A stretch of DNA of 56,825 nt from Paludibacteraceae bacterium (GTDB lineage Bacteria > Bacteroidota > Bacteroidia > Bacteroidales > Paludibacteraceae), in assembly GCA_017456885.1 (NCBI GenBank), contig JAFTIM010000003.1, forward strand, positions 1 to 56,825, read 5' to 3'. The translations under genes and the position numbers were made by a program. Shown one piece after another: positions 19,224 to 28,049 of the stretch. How positions within the stretch are numbered: position 1 is the first letter of the stretch; each line of letters begins with the position of its first letter. Under the pieces are notes generated by a model. That model was given only the letters and a program-made list of their open reading frames with translations, was not told the origin of the DNA and ran no database searches.

Positions 19224-19278
19224 ATGATTCTGTTTTTTTTGCGCAAAGATAAGGAAACTCTATTTTTTAGGGACGACC

Positions 19279-19971
19279 CTATAAAATTTTTTTTATCGCA
19301 GGCAGCTCTTTTACCTCGTAGGTAGGTGTAAAAGTGGTTGATTTATTTGTTCGGTTGAAAAACACTTGGTCGATGCCGCTGTTTTTGGCTCCAACAATGT
19401 CAGCTTCCCAATCGTCGCCAATCATGATGGTTTGTTCTTTTGCGACATGTACAAATTGCAGTGCATATTCAAAAATTTTTGCATGCGGTTTGTTGTATCC
19501 TGTATGGTCGGACAAAATGATATCTTCAAAAAAGTTGCTGATGTGAGCATTCTTAATTTTCTTCGATTGTACTTCTTCAAATCCGTTTGACAAAATGAAA
19601 AGCCGATAACCTCTTGTTTTAAGATAAGTAAGCAAATCAAAGGCTCCGTCAATCAAAAGCGATTGCTGTGAAAGCGTTTCGAGATAGCAATTGCCAAAGT
19701 TTTCGGCAAGAATATCGTCTTTAACGCCTACGCTTTCCAATGGAAATGCAAATCTTTCGCGGTTGAGCTCTTGTTTCGTTATTTTTGCTTCGCGATACAA
19801 TCCCCAAAGCAGGTCGTTATGTTGATGATAAAGGGTGTAAAAGGTGTTAAAATCGGGGAAGAACCTTTCGTATCCGAACTTGTCGTAGCAGAGGCATAGG
19901 CTGTTTTTGGAGTTAACCTCAAAATCCCAAACCGTGTTGTCTAAATCGATAAATATAACGTTGTATTTCAT
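19279..19971 (-). CDS. HAD-superfamily phosphatase, YjjG-type
   Basis: A 230-residue soluble hydrolase. Motif I is FIDLDNTVWDF (about 6-16; the first Asp is the nucleophile), motif II LFILSNGF (about 118), and motif IV IGDDWEADIVGAKNSG (about 187-202). The helical cap between motifs I and II and the sequence style match the YjjG/YfnB group, which remove phosphate from pyrimidine nucleotides or act as house-cleaning phosphatases; the substrate here is not known. The frame is open 55 codons further upstream but the ATG at 19971 opens the conserved fold. Transcribed in the same direction as ddh, 55 bases upstream of it. Confidence 0.88.
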   Translation of the reverse strand: MKYNVIFIDLDNTVWDFEVNSKNSLCLCYDKFGYERFFPDFNTFYTLYHQHNDLLWGLYREAKITKQELNRERFAFPLESVGVKDDILAENFGNCYLETLSQQSLLIDGAFDLLTYLKTRGYRLFILSNGFEEVQSKKIKNAHISNFFEDIILSDHTGYNKPHAKIFEYALQFVHVAKEQTIMIGDDWEADIVGAKNSGIDQVFFNRTNKSTTFTPTYEVKELPAIKKIL

Positions 19972-20002
19972 CGTTGCAAAGGTATAAATAATGTAAAAAA
20001 CA

Positions 20003-20034
20003 TTTGCCCCCGTTGTTACAAAATAGTATTTTTG
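20003..20034 (+). promoter_or_regulatory. Promoter of the sulfatase operon
   Basis: TTTG (20003-20006), exactly 20 bases, TATTTTTG (20027-20034): a full match to the Bacteroidota consensus. The sulfatase ATG at 20062 is 28 bases further on. Confidence 0.75.
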
Positions 20035-20061
20035 AAACTTATTAAACATAAAACAAAAGCT

Positions 20062-21486
20062 ATGAAGAATCTTAGAAAAATTACGTTCCTGTTCCTCGTC
20101 TTTTTCCTTGTTGCGTGCCAAAATAAAAAGCAACAAAAACCCAACATCATTTATATTTTGGCAGACGATTTGGGTTATGGCGATTTAGGGTGCTATGGTC
20201 AGAAAATAATCCATACACCTCACATCGACCGAATGGCAAGTGAGGGAATGCGTTTTTCGCAACATTATGCAGGTTGTACGGTGAGTGCGCCTTCGCGGTG
20301 CAGTTTGCTCACTGGCTTGCATACGGGGCATTCCTACATTAGAGGGAATAAAGAAGTTTTGCCCGAAGGACAAGAACCATTGCCCGAAGGTACTTATACG
20401 CTTTCGCGCATGATGCAGGAGTCGGGCTATGTAACGGGTTGCTTTGGTAAATGGGGGCTTGGTTTCCCCAATTCGTCGGGCGAACCGAACAAACAAGGTT
20501 TTGATGAGTTTTGGGGCTACAATTGTCAGCGACTATCGCACAGATATTACCCTTATTATATTTGGCACAATAGCGAAAAAATCGTTCTTGAGGGGAACGA
20601 AGATGGTGTCAGCGACCCGAAAGTGTATGCTCAAGATTTGATTCAGGAGCAAGCGTTGCAATTTATTCGCGACCACAAGAATGAACCGTTTTTTATGTAT
20701 GTTTCGGCATTGTTGCCACATGCAGAATTGATTTCGCCGAAAGATTCCATTTATGCAATGTACGAAGATGTGCTTCCAGAAACTTCTGTTTATCACGGGG
20801 TTGATAGTGGAGTGAACTATCGTATGGGCAACTACGGTTCGTCGATGAAACCGCATGCCGATTTTGCTTCTATGATAACACGTTTAGATGCGTATGTGGG
20901 GCAGATAATGGACGAATTGCGAAAAAATGGTCTTGATAAAAATACACTTGTGATTTTTGCGAGCGACAACGGACCTCATCAGGAGGGTGGTGCCGACCCT
21001 GACTTCTTTAAAAGTTATGGCGATTTAAAAGGTTATAAACGAGATGTTTATGAGGGAGGAATCCGTGTGCCAATGATAGCTTGGATGCCTGAAAAAATTG
21101 CGGCGGGAACTACTACCGACCATATTTCCGCTTTTTGGGACGTGATGCCAACTTTTGCCGAATTGGTAGGGTGTGAACTTGCAAAAACAGATGGAATCTC
21201 ATTTTTGCCTACCTTGTTTTCGTGTGGTGAGCAACAACAACACGACTATCTGTATTGGGAGTTTCACGAACTTGGTGGGCGACAGGCTTTGCGTTGCGGC
21301 GATTGGAAAATTATCCGTCAGCCCCTACAAGATAACTCTCAAACAAGAATAGAATTATATAACTTGAAAGACGATTTGCACGAAGATAACAATCTTGCAC
21401 TTCAATATCCAGAAAAAGTGGCGGAATTGGTTGCGTTGTTGGATTCGGTGCGTACGGAATCGGCGTTGTTTAACTTTGGCAGATAA
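20062..21486 (+). CDS. Sulfatase lipoprotein (serine-type)
   Basis: It should hydrolyse sulfate esters, probably on a glycan, at the cell envelope. The 474-residue protein has a lipoprotein signal (FFLVAC, Cys 19) and the alkaline-phosphatase-like sulfatase fold: metal ligands in ILADDLGYGD (about 32-41), the active-site signature SAPSRCSLLTG (about 75-85) and ASDNGPH (metal site). The first residue of the signature is serine, not cysteine, so formylglycine would have to be made by an anaerobic radical-SAM maturase (anSME), not present in this window. An in-frame ATG 30 bases upstream was rejected because the later one begins the signal peptide. The GH110-like gene follows after 9 bases. Confidence 0.93.
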   Translation: MKNLRKITFLFLVFFLVACQNKKQQKPNIIYILADDLGYGDLGCYGQKIIHTPHIDRMASEGMRFSQHYAGCTVSAPSRCSLLTGLHTGHSYIRGNKEVLPEGQEPLPEGTYTLSRMMQESGYVTGCFGKWGLGFPNSSGEPNKQGFDEFWGYNCQRLSHRYYPYYIWHNSEKIVLEGNEDGVSDPKVYAQDLIQEQALQFIRDHKNEPFFMYVSALLPHAELISPKDSIYAMYEDVLPETSVYHGVDSGVNYRMGNYGSSMKPHADFASMITRLDAYVGQIMDELRKNGLDKNTLVIFASDNGPHQEGGADPDFFKSYGDLKGYKRDVYEGGIRVPMIAWMPEKIAAGTTTDHISAFWDVMPTFAELVGCELAKTDGISFLPTLFSCGEQQQHDYLYWEFHELGGRQALRCGDWKIIRQPLQDNSQTRIELYNLKDDLHEDNNLALQYPEKVAELVALLDSVRTESALFNFGR

Positions 21487-21495
21487 AGTGTGTTC

Positions 21496-23283
21496 ATGAA
21501 AAAAAATGTTTTTCTTCCGTTTTTGATGATAATGGCGGCTTGTTCGCACGAAAAGGTTTTTGATGTTGCGGACTACGGAATAAAACCAAATAAAGAGAAT
21601 GCGACTCCTCATTTTGCTCGCTTGATGCAAGACGTGGCTGATTGTAAAACCGATAAACCAATTGTAATTCGGTTCGATTCGGGCACCTATCATTTTTATG
21701 AATCGGAGCTTTCGTTACGCGAATATTACATTTCGAATCACGATCAGGAGAACCCCAAAAAAGTGGGAATGGCTCTTGAACATTTGCGAAATGTAACGAT
21801 AGACGGACAAGGAGCCGATTTTGTTTTTCATGGACGGATGTTGCCTGTTTCTTTAATCCATTCGGAGAATTGCACCTTGAAGAATTTCTCCATTGATTTC
21901 GCCCGTCCGCATATCGTGCAAGTGGAAGTACTTGAAAATAAGGGTAAAGATGGGATTGTTTTTGAGTTAGCACCTTATTACAATTATCGCATTACCGAAG
22001 ATGAAGGTTTTGAAACGTTTGAGGCGGATGCTGTGTGTCGCCCTTTTACGGGCATCGCTTTTGAACCTGATACAAAGCATATTTTGTATCGCACGAGCGA
22101 TTTGAATTGCGATTTGAGCATTGTAAAACCTACCGCCAAATCGCGTGTGTTGTATGCCCCAAAATGGCAAGACGATCGGCTTAAAAAGGGAACTTTTGTC
22201 GCTTTGCGAACTTATTATCGTCCGGCACCGGCTGTTTTTCTGTCGGAGGATAAAAATGTTACGCTGAAAAACGTGAAAATACATTATGCCGAGGGAATGG
22301 GTGTGCTTGCGCAACTATGCGAAAATATTTTATTGGATAGTGTGTCGGTTTGTTTAAAGGATTCGTCGCGTTGTTTTACTACACAAGCCGATGCCACTCA
22401 TTTTTCGGGTTGCAAAGGAAAAATCGTGTCGAAAAACGGATTGTATGAAAATATGATGGACGATGCGATAAATGTGCATGGCACTTATTTGAAATTGCTT
22501 TCGGTGGTGAACGATTCAACCGTAGAGGCTGCGTATATGCACCCGCAAACATGGGGATTTAAATGGGGTGATGCAGGCGATTCGGTTCAGTTTATTAAAT
22601 CGGAAACAATGGACGTTTTGCCGACAAATTACAAGATAAAGACAATTACTCCGAAAAACAAAAATGCCAAAGAGTTTGTCATTACTTTCGACAAACCGTT
22701 GGCAGAGGAGTTATACGCCAAAGATGCGTTTGGCATGGAGAATCTGACATGGACGCCGTCGGTTGAATTTTCGAACAATGTGGTACGTAACAATCGTGCA
22801 AGGGGAGCTTTGTTCAGTACTCCGCGAGAGGTAAAAGTTCTGAACAACACGTTTGACCATGTATCGGGTGCTGCCATATTGCTTTGTGGCGATTGCAATG
22901 GTTGGTACGAAACGGGTGCTTGTCGGAATGTACTCATATCCGGCAATAAGTTTGAAAATGTACTGACAAGTTTGTTTCAATTTACAAATGCGGTAATTTC
23001 CATCTATCCCGAGATTCCTTGTTTGGAAAAGCAAAACACCTATTTTCACCGCAATATAACGATTACGGACAATCTGTTTCAAACATTCGACAAGCCCATT
23101 GTTTATGCAAAATCGACAGACGGATTGTATTTTCGAAACAATACCGTGATTCAAACTTTTGATTACGATGCGTATCATTCGAATACCAAGCGTTTTTGGT
23201 TGCAGCGTGTAAAGAATTTTTGTTTTGAGAACAACACTTTTGAACAGGAATTCGACTATACAACTGACGTAAAGGAGGAATGA
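21496..23283 (+). CDS. GH110-like alpha-galactosidase lipoprotein
   Basis: A 595-residue lipoprotein (signal with MIMAAC, Cys about 16) built as a right-handed parallel beta-helix, shown by recurring short strands such as NVTIDG, NNVVRNN, NVLISGNKF and NITITDNLF. Segments MMDDAINVHGTYLK (about 320-333), HPQTWGF, NRARGALFSTPREV and AAILLCGDCNGWYETG match my memory of glycoside hydrolase family 110, whose members cleave terminal alpha-1,3-linked galactose; the paired Asp in the first segment fits the catalytic region. Substrates in the family include blood group B and linear B structures and perhaps sulfated galactans. The sulfatase just before suggests a sulfated galactose-containing target. 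A GTG two codons upstream is an alternative start. Confidence 0.82.
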   Translation: MKKNVFLPFLMIMAACSHEKVFDVADYGIKPNKENATPHFARLMQDVADCKTDKPIVIRFDSGTYHFYESELSLREYYISNHDQENPKKVGMALEHLRNVTIDGQGADFVFHGRMLPVSLIHSENCTLKNFSIDFARPHIVQVEVLENKGKDGIVFELAPYYNYRITEDEGFETFEADAVCRPFTGIAFEPDTKHILYRTSDLNCDLSIVKPTAKSRVLYAPKWQDDRLKKGTFVALRTYYRPAPAVFLSEDKNVTLKNVKIHYAEGMGVLAQLCENILLDSVSVCLKDSSRCFTTQADATHFSGCKGKIVSKNGLYENMMDDAINVHGTYLKLLSVVNDSTVEAAYMHPQTWGFKWGDAGDSVQFIKSETMDVLPTNYKIKTITPKNKNAKEFVITFDKPLAEELYAKDAFGMENLTWTPSVEFSNNVVRNNRARGALFSTPREVKVLNNTFDHVSGAAILLCGDCNGWYETGACRNVLISGNKFENVLTSLFQFTNAVISIYPEIPCLEKQNTYFHRNITITDNLFQTFDKPIVYAKSTDGLYFRNNTVIQTFDYDAYHSNTKRFWLQRVKNFCFENNTFEQEFDYTTDVKEE

Positions 23284-24011
23284 AATCTGTCGTAACATAT
23301 CCACCGATAGGAGCGATTGAGTTGTGTACAAGAAAAAATGTGCTTCGCACCACCTTTAGTGTTTCGGCTCGCAGAGTTCGAATAACGACATCGCCGTTAC
23401 TTGTAAAAACCATATTCCCTTTGTCGGAGGAGAGAATTGAGTGGATAATGGCGGCACGTCGGAAAATACAAGAGAAATATGTCCCTCATCCGTTATTGCC
23501 GACAACAGAAATCGATACCTGTTTTTTAAAGATACGATTTGTTGCCGACAATCGTCTTGTAGGCAGCAAACGATTTGCTTGCCGAAAAGAGGCGGGTGCA
23601 ATGAACGTGTATTACGCACCTGATTTCGATTTTTCGAAGCAAGAAATGCAGGACGTTCTACATCGTTTGTTACGACAGATATTGCGGAAAGAAGCGTTGC
23701 TTTATTTGCCCATGCGTTTGACCGAAAATGCCGAACGATATGGATTCTGTTTTGATAGTGTACGCATAAACGGGGCTACAAGCCGTTGGGGAAGTTGCTC
23801 GGCAACAAAACGGATAAATTTGAGTTTTTATTTGATGTTGCTGCCTGCCGATTTAATTGATTTTGTATTGGTGCATGAACTTTGTCATACAGAACAGATG
23901 AACCACGGCGAGCAGTTTTATCGGCGAATGAAGACGATTTTTTCTGATTATGATTTGTTGAATTGCCGTTTGAAAAAGGCGGCAAAAGATTCATTGTTTT
24001 TAAGAATATAA
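23280..24011 (+). CDS. YgjP-like zinc metallopeptidase (M48/SprT-like)
   Basis: A 243-residue soluble protein of the YgjP/DUF45 group. The zinc site is HELCH (about 199-203) followed by the third ligand in NHGEQFY; before it is the family-typical SRWGSCSATKRINLSFYLMLLP segment (about 168). Members are thought to be proteases, but substrates are unknown. The ATG overlaps the GH110-like stop (ATGA), so it is translated from the same message. It has no signal peptide and hence acts in the cytoplasm, unlike the two envelope enzymes upstream. Confidence 0.88.
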   Translation: MKSVVTYPPIGAIELCTRKNVLRTTFSVSARRVRITTSPLLVKTIFPLSEERIEWIMAARRKIQEKYVPHPLLPTTEIDTCFLKIRFVADNRLVGSKRFACRKEAGAMNVYYAPDFDFSKQEMQDVLHRLLRQILRKEALLYLPMRLTENAERYGFCFDSVRINGATSRWGSCSATKRINLSFYLMLLPADLIDFVLVHELCHTEQMNHGEQFYRRMKTIFSDYDLLNCRLKKAAKDSLFLRI

Positions 24012-24016
24012 ATGGT

Positions 24017-25345
24017 ATGGATATGATGAATTGGAACGACCTGCTGACAACGCGTCGTTTGGGTATGGAACATAGCGAAAAACATGATGGACGTTCGGAG
24101 TTTCAACGTGATTTTGACAGACTGATTTTTTCTGCACCATTCAGGCGTTTGCAAAACAAAACGCAGGTTTTCCCGTTGCCCGGAAGTGTATTTGTGCATA
24201 ATAGATTGACACATAGTTTGGAAGTTTCTTGCGTAGGCAGGTCGATAGGCGATTTGGTTGCACACCTTTTGCAGAAAAAATACGAAAACGAGGTAACTTA
24301 CCTACCTGAAATAGGAGCCGTAGTGGCTGCCGCTTGTTTGGCGCACGACATGGGAAATCCTCCGTTCGGACATTCCGGCGAGAATGCCATTGCCACTTAT
24401 TTTTCGGAAGGAGGCGGTCGTGAGTTTCTTTCGCAGTTGTCGGAGGCGGAATGTTGCGACATCGTTCAGTTTGAGGGGAATGCGAATGCTTTCAGACTAC
24501 TGACGCATCCGTTTAACGGGCGTCGCAATGGTGGTTTCGTATTGACTTATACGACATTGGCTGCTATCGTAAAGTATCCTTACGAAGCACAGTATGCCGA
24601 CAAAAAGAAAACAAAATTCGGTTTCTTTCAGACAGAAAAAACGATATATTCAAAAATAGCCGATACGCTTGGCATTATTCGCAATCCGGCGAATGCAAAT
24701 CGTTATGTACGACATCCGTTGGTCTATTTGGTGGAGGCTGCCGACGACATTTGTTATCAGATAATGGACATAGAAGACGCTTTCAAACTGAAAATACTTT
24801 CGTATGAGGAAACGGTCGAATTGCTGCTCTCTTTTTTGTCGGATAAGCGTAAACAACGTGCTATCGACACTTTTGGCATGGTAAAAGACGTAAATGAGCA
24901 GATTGCATATTTACGCTCGTCGGTTATGGGGGCATTGATAGATGCTTGTGCATCAGTTTTTGTGGACAATGAGGAACGAATATTAACCGGAACGTTCGAT
25001 AAATCGCTGGTGGGTAGCCTGCCGCAACCTTTGCGTGATGCTTACAGTCGGGCTGCTGATTTGTCTGTCAACAAAATATATCGTTCACAAATTGTGTTAG
25101 ATGTCGAGTTGGCAGGATACCGTATCATTTCGGAGCTTATTGATGTGTTGATGAGTGCCGTTTTTAATCCGCAGAAAGCTTATTCTAAACAGATATTGAA
25201 CAGGATTCCGTCGCAATACGATGTCAGTTCCGATACCATATACGGCAAAATTCAAGCCGTGTTGGACTATGTCTCCGGCATGACCGATGTGTATGCACTC
25301 GATTTGTATCGAAAGTTGAATGGAATGAGCTTGCCCGCTTTGTAG
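24017..25345 (+). CDS. dgt: dGTP triphosphohydrolase-like HD protein
   Basis: It would hydrolyse dGTP (or other dNTPs) to the nucleoside and triphosphate. The 442-residue protein shows the HD-domain ligands: RLTHSLEVS, AHDMGNPPFGHSGE and VYLVEAADDICYQIMDIEDA. The N-terminal RRLGMEHSEKHDGRSEFQRDFDR region with FRRLQNKTQVFPL is typical of Dgt. The frame stays open into the previous gene; I chose the ATG at 24017, with another ATG at 24023. It is 5 bases after the peptidase gene and converges on the next gene with only 8 bases between stops. Confidence 0.93.
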   Translation: MDMMNWNDLLTTRRLGMEHSEKHDGRSEFQRDFDRLIFSAPFRRLQNKTQVFPLPGSVFVHNRLTHSLEVSCVGRSIGDLVAHLLQKKYENEVTYLPEIGAVVAAACLAHDMGNPPFGHSGENAIATYFSEGGGREFLSQLSEAECCDIVQFEGNANAFRLLTHPFNGRRNGGFVLTYTTLAAIVKYPYEAQYADKKKTKFGFFQTEKTIYSKIADTLGIIRNPANANRYVRHPLVYLVEAADDICYQIMDIEDAFKLKILSYEETVELLLSFLSDKRKQRAIDTFGMVKDVNEQIAYLRSSVMGALIDACASVFVDNEERILTGTFDKSLVGSLPQPLRDAYSRAADLSVNKIYRSQIVLDVELAGYRIISELIDVLMSAVFNPQKAYSKQILNRIPSQYDVSSDTIYGKIQAVLDYVSGMTDVYALDLYRKLNGMSLPAL

Positions 25346-25353
25346 TTTCCTCG

Positions 25354-26757
25354 TCAGAACAAGTATCCCATTTTGATGTAGAAATTGCTGATTTTGCCAT
25401 CTTGCTTATCGAGAGCGGCAGCCCAATCCACCGACAGAATAAAATTCTCGTTCATAGCAATTTTTAATCCTAATCCTGCCGACATGTGAGGACGATAGAG
25501 CACGTTTTTGCTGAAATTAAAATAGTCGTCGGGAATTTCTCCTTCGCTCACGACTTTAGCAGTTAGTGCATCAACATCACCGATTTCGATGTTTTGTGTA
25601 ACCATTCCGAAGTCGAAAAACGGATTTACACCGATATAAAAATGCTGTCTTTTAATATCGAAATGGCATATTTTTGCTCGAAATTCGATGTTGGCAAATA
25701 GATAACCGTTGGCATTGATTCGGTTACGCATAATACCACGCAAAGAGTTTCCGCCCCCAAGTCCTTCATAAAGTACTCGTTGCAGAAACAGCGTTTGCAA
25801 ATAGGTGTTTGCATAGTAGGGCGATTTTCCTGCCAACAGATTTTGCGTACCGATGCGATAGGCAAACGTTACCCAATCTTTATAAACGGGAACATAATGC
25901 CTAAAGTTGAAATTGAATCGCAGATTGTTGTATTCGGCTTGGTTGCCGAATGCGGCCGAATAACTGAAAAACGCATCGGTATAAATACCGCGTGATGGAT
26001 TGGAGCGTTTGTCGCGGCTGTCGTAGGTGAATCCTGCATGCAGATACGGGTGCCATCCGCCTTTTTGTTCGTTTGCTTTAATCAGTCCCCAATTGATGTA
26101 TTTCTGATACAATCCATCGATGTCGGGAAGTTTTTTGTTCTCTTTTTTCCCTTTGTTGAGCATGTCAATATCCACATTGTCAATCAGATAACCAAGTACG
26201 CCGATGCCGACGTTCCACTTCCAATGTCCTGAAATATTTCCCTCTATATCAGCGGCTACACGAATTAAATCGCGTTTATATTTATAAAAAGCTCTGGAGC
26301 GATAAGCTGCCGTATCCATTTTTTCGGGATTGCTTTTCCATTTGTGCCAACTTTGATTGTAGATGCTCTGATAGCCGTTAAATCCGTAAAAGTCGCACAT
26401 GGCGTCGGGTAGATAAGATGCGTCGATGGTTAAACGGTGGTTCGGAATAAGAAATTTGGAATCGTAAAAAAAACGAAAAATACCGTAATGTTTGGTCGTG
26501 TAAGCCGCTTCTATGTAAAAGTTGTGAATGTATTCGGGGTAGGTGCTTCCGTCGCCATAATAATAAACATTCCCTAAAACACCGCCTTGAAATCCTAAAT
26601 CGGCATCGAATGCCACGCTTGGCAGTGCTCCAAATGTCCAACCTTTTTTGATTTTTTTCTTTGAAGCGCTATCGTTGTCGGTCGGAATGGTATCCGTTTG
26701 AGCATTTCCTGTAATTGAGAACGATAGCAATAACAGACCGAAAACTATTTTTTTCAT
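25354..26757 (-). CDS. BamA/TamA-family outer membrane barrel
   Basis: The 467-residue product has a signal peptide (to about 20, ITGNAQ), a short charged spacer, and a C-terminal half of alternating aromatic strands as in Omp85-type barrels: GFTYDSRDKRSNPSRGIY (about 247-264), the GGGNSLRGIMRNRI segment that fits the VRGY/F lid loop, and a final FYIKMGYLF ending in phenylalanine. No POTRA domains are evident, so it is not BamA itself. In this family such proteins insert or move lipids and proteins in the outer membrane; the precise role is open. Its start overlaps the acyltransferase stop by 4 bases. Confidence 0.85.
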   Translation of the reverse strand: MKKIVFGLLLLSFSITGNAQTDTIPTDNDSASKKKIKKGWTFGALPSVAFDADLGFQGGVLGNVYYYGDGSTYPEYIHNFYIEAAYTTKHYGIFRFFYDSKFLIPNHRLTIDASYLPDAMCDFYGFNGYQSIYNQSWHKWKSNPEKMDTAAYRSRAFYKYKRDLIRVAADIEGNISGHWKWNVGIGVLGYLIDNVDIDMLNKGKKENKKLPDIDGLYQKYINWGLIKANEQKGGWHPYLHAGFTYDSRDKRSNPSRGIYTDAFFSYSAAFGNQAEYNNLRFNFNFRHYVPVYKDWVTFAYRIGTQNLLAGKSPYYANTYLQTLFLQRVLYEGLGGGNSLRGIMRNRINANGYLFANIEFRAKICHFDIKRQHFYIGVNPFFDFGMVTQNIEIGDVDALTAKVVSEGEIPDDYFNFSKNVLYRPHMSAGLGLKIAMNENFILSVDWAAALDKQDGKISNFYIKMGYLF

Positions 26758-28049
26758 GGTAAAGAGTTTTTGCGAATAATGAAAATTAACGATTTTATTT
26801 TTTTATTGCATAGCAACTTTATATCCGAAATGGTGAGCCTTGCATTTCGTGCATAGTCGTGTACAACCGCATGTGCCGGTATTGAGAGTAGCAATACAAT
26901 AACTGCCTGCCACCACGCAAGGTGGACAAACGAGAAAATTGCAACAATAAGATACATTATGGGTGCCAAAAGAAGGTTGATTACAAATCTTACCGAATTG
27001 CAAAACGCTTTGTCTTTGATTTTTGATACGATGATTTCCGATAAAATGATTATTGGGGCATCTATTATTAAAGCTGTCAAAAAATAAGGCAAGAAAATAA
27101 TCAAACAGAGTATTCTTCCGATGATTCTCCGTGTCAAATGTTCTGTTTTCAAGCTGTTTGCCGATATTCTGTTCGCTTGCGATAATGTAAAAACCTCTTC
27201 GCATTGCTCCAACAACGCCTTTGTTTTTTCTTTGGGGCTGTTGCAAACCGTTTCGACTATCTTTTTGTTTTCCATCAAGCGGTTGTGCAAAGTTTTCCGC
27301 TTGTGAGCTGCAGAGAGTCTCGCTTCCGAGCATATCTGGCATAAAGTTAGTAGCGCATTGTAGTTTTCGTTGTCAGGAATGTAAAAGATGGATTCTTTTA
27401 GCGCATTTGTCAACATTTCTTTTAATCCGTTCATTTGTTCGGCAACCGAAAGAGCGTTGTTTTCTTTCAGATACGAGGTAATGTTGATGGGGTTTCCTAT
27501 CTCGACAAGCAATGACGAACGAAAACGAAAGAAGTTGCCGTATTCAATACCGAAAGGGACAATGTAAACAGGCATTTCAGCACCGAATTTTTCGTTTGCC
27601 TGCATTGCTATTCGGAAAATACCTTTGACCAATGGCAATAAGCTGTGTTTGGGTCGATGTCTTCCTTCGGGCATAATGCAAAATGGCACTTTCTCTTCCA
27701 ATACGTCAATGGCATATCTCATTATTTCATCGTTTTTTTGCAGATTGGAATATCCATCGCGGATACGCATTATGGGCATAATTTTCAGCCAATGAAGTAT
27801 GCCTCTTAATTTCTTATTTTTGAAAATATCGGCACGTGCAACAAATACTTTCGGTGTATGATTTAATGCCAAAACCGCTAAAGCGTCTTGCAAACAATTG
27901 GTATGATTCGGCGCAAAAATAATAGCTCCATCGTTCGGAATTTTCTCTGTACCGATGTATTCGCATCGACGATAAGCTATGAAAAACGAGGCGTTTACAT
28001 AATATTGGGCAAGCGAGTATACCCAATTTTTTTCTTGAATGCGTTTCAT
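26754..28049 (-). CDS. 1-Acylglycerol-3-phosphate-type acyltransferase, membrane bound
   Basis: A 431-residue glycerolipid acyltransferase. The acceptor motif appears as APNHTNCLQDA (about 48-58), an H-x5-D spacing found in the Bacteroidota/GPAT-like branch rather than H-x4-D; the acyl-donor site is MPEGRHRPKHSLLPLVKG (about 144-161). The C-terminal 130 residues add four hydrophobic helices (ILCLIIFLPYFLTALIIDA onward). It probably acylates lysophosphatidate or a related lipid. The ATG at 28049 overlaps the symporter stop (ATGA), and its own stop overlaps the next gene. Confidence 0.88.
   Translation of the reverse strand: MKRIQEKNWVYSLAQYYVNASFFIAYRRCEYIGTEKIPNDGAIIFAPNHTNCLQDALAVLALNHTPKVFVARADIFKNKKLRGILHWLKIMPIMRIRDGYSNLQKNDEIMRYAIDVLEEKVPFCIMPEGRHRPKHSLLPLVKGIFRIAMQANEKFGAEMPVYIVPFGIEYGNFFRFRSSLLVEIGNPINITSYLKENNALSVAEQMNGLKEMLTNALKESIFYIPDNENYNALLTLCQICSEARLSAAHKRKTLHNRLMENKKIVETVCNSPKEKTKALLEQCEEVFTLSQANRISANSLKTEHLTRRIIGRILCLIIFLPYFLTALIIDAPIIILSEIIVSKIKDKAFCNSVRFVINLLLAPIMYLIVAIFSFVHLAWWQAVIVLLLSIPAHAVVHDYARNARLTISDIKLLCNKKIKSLIFIIRKNSLP

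Noticed and set aside
19977-19984. TACCTTTG -7 box for the HAD gene (minus strand)
   Set aside because: It lies only 5 bases before the ATG and has no -33 partner; it would give a leaderless message and may be chance.
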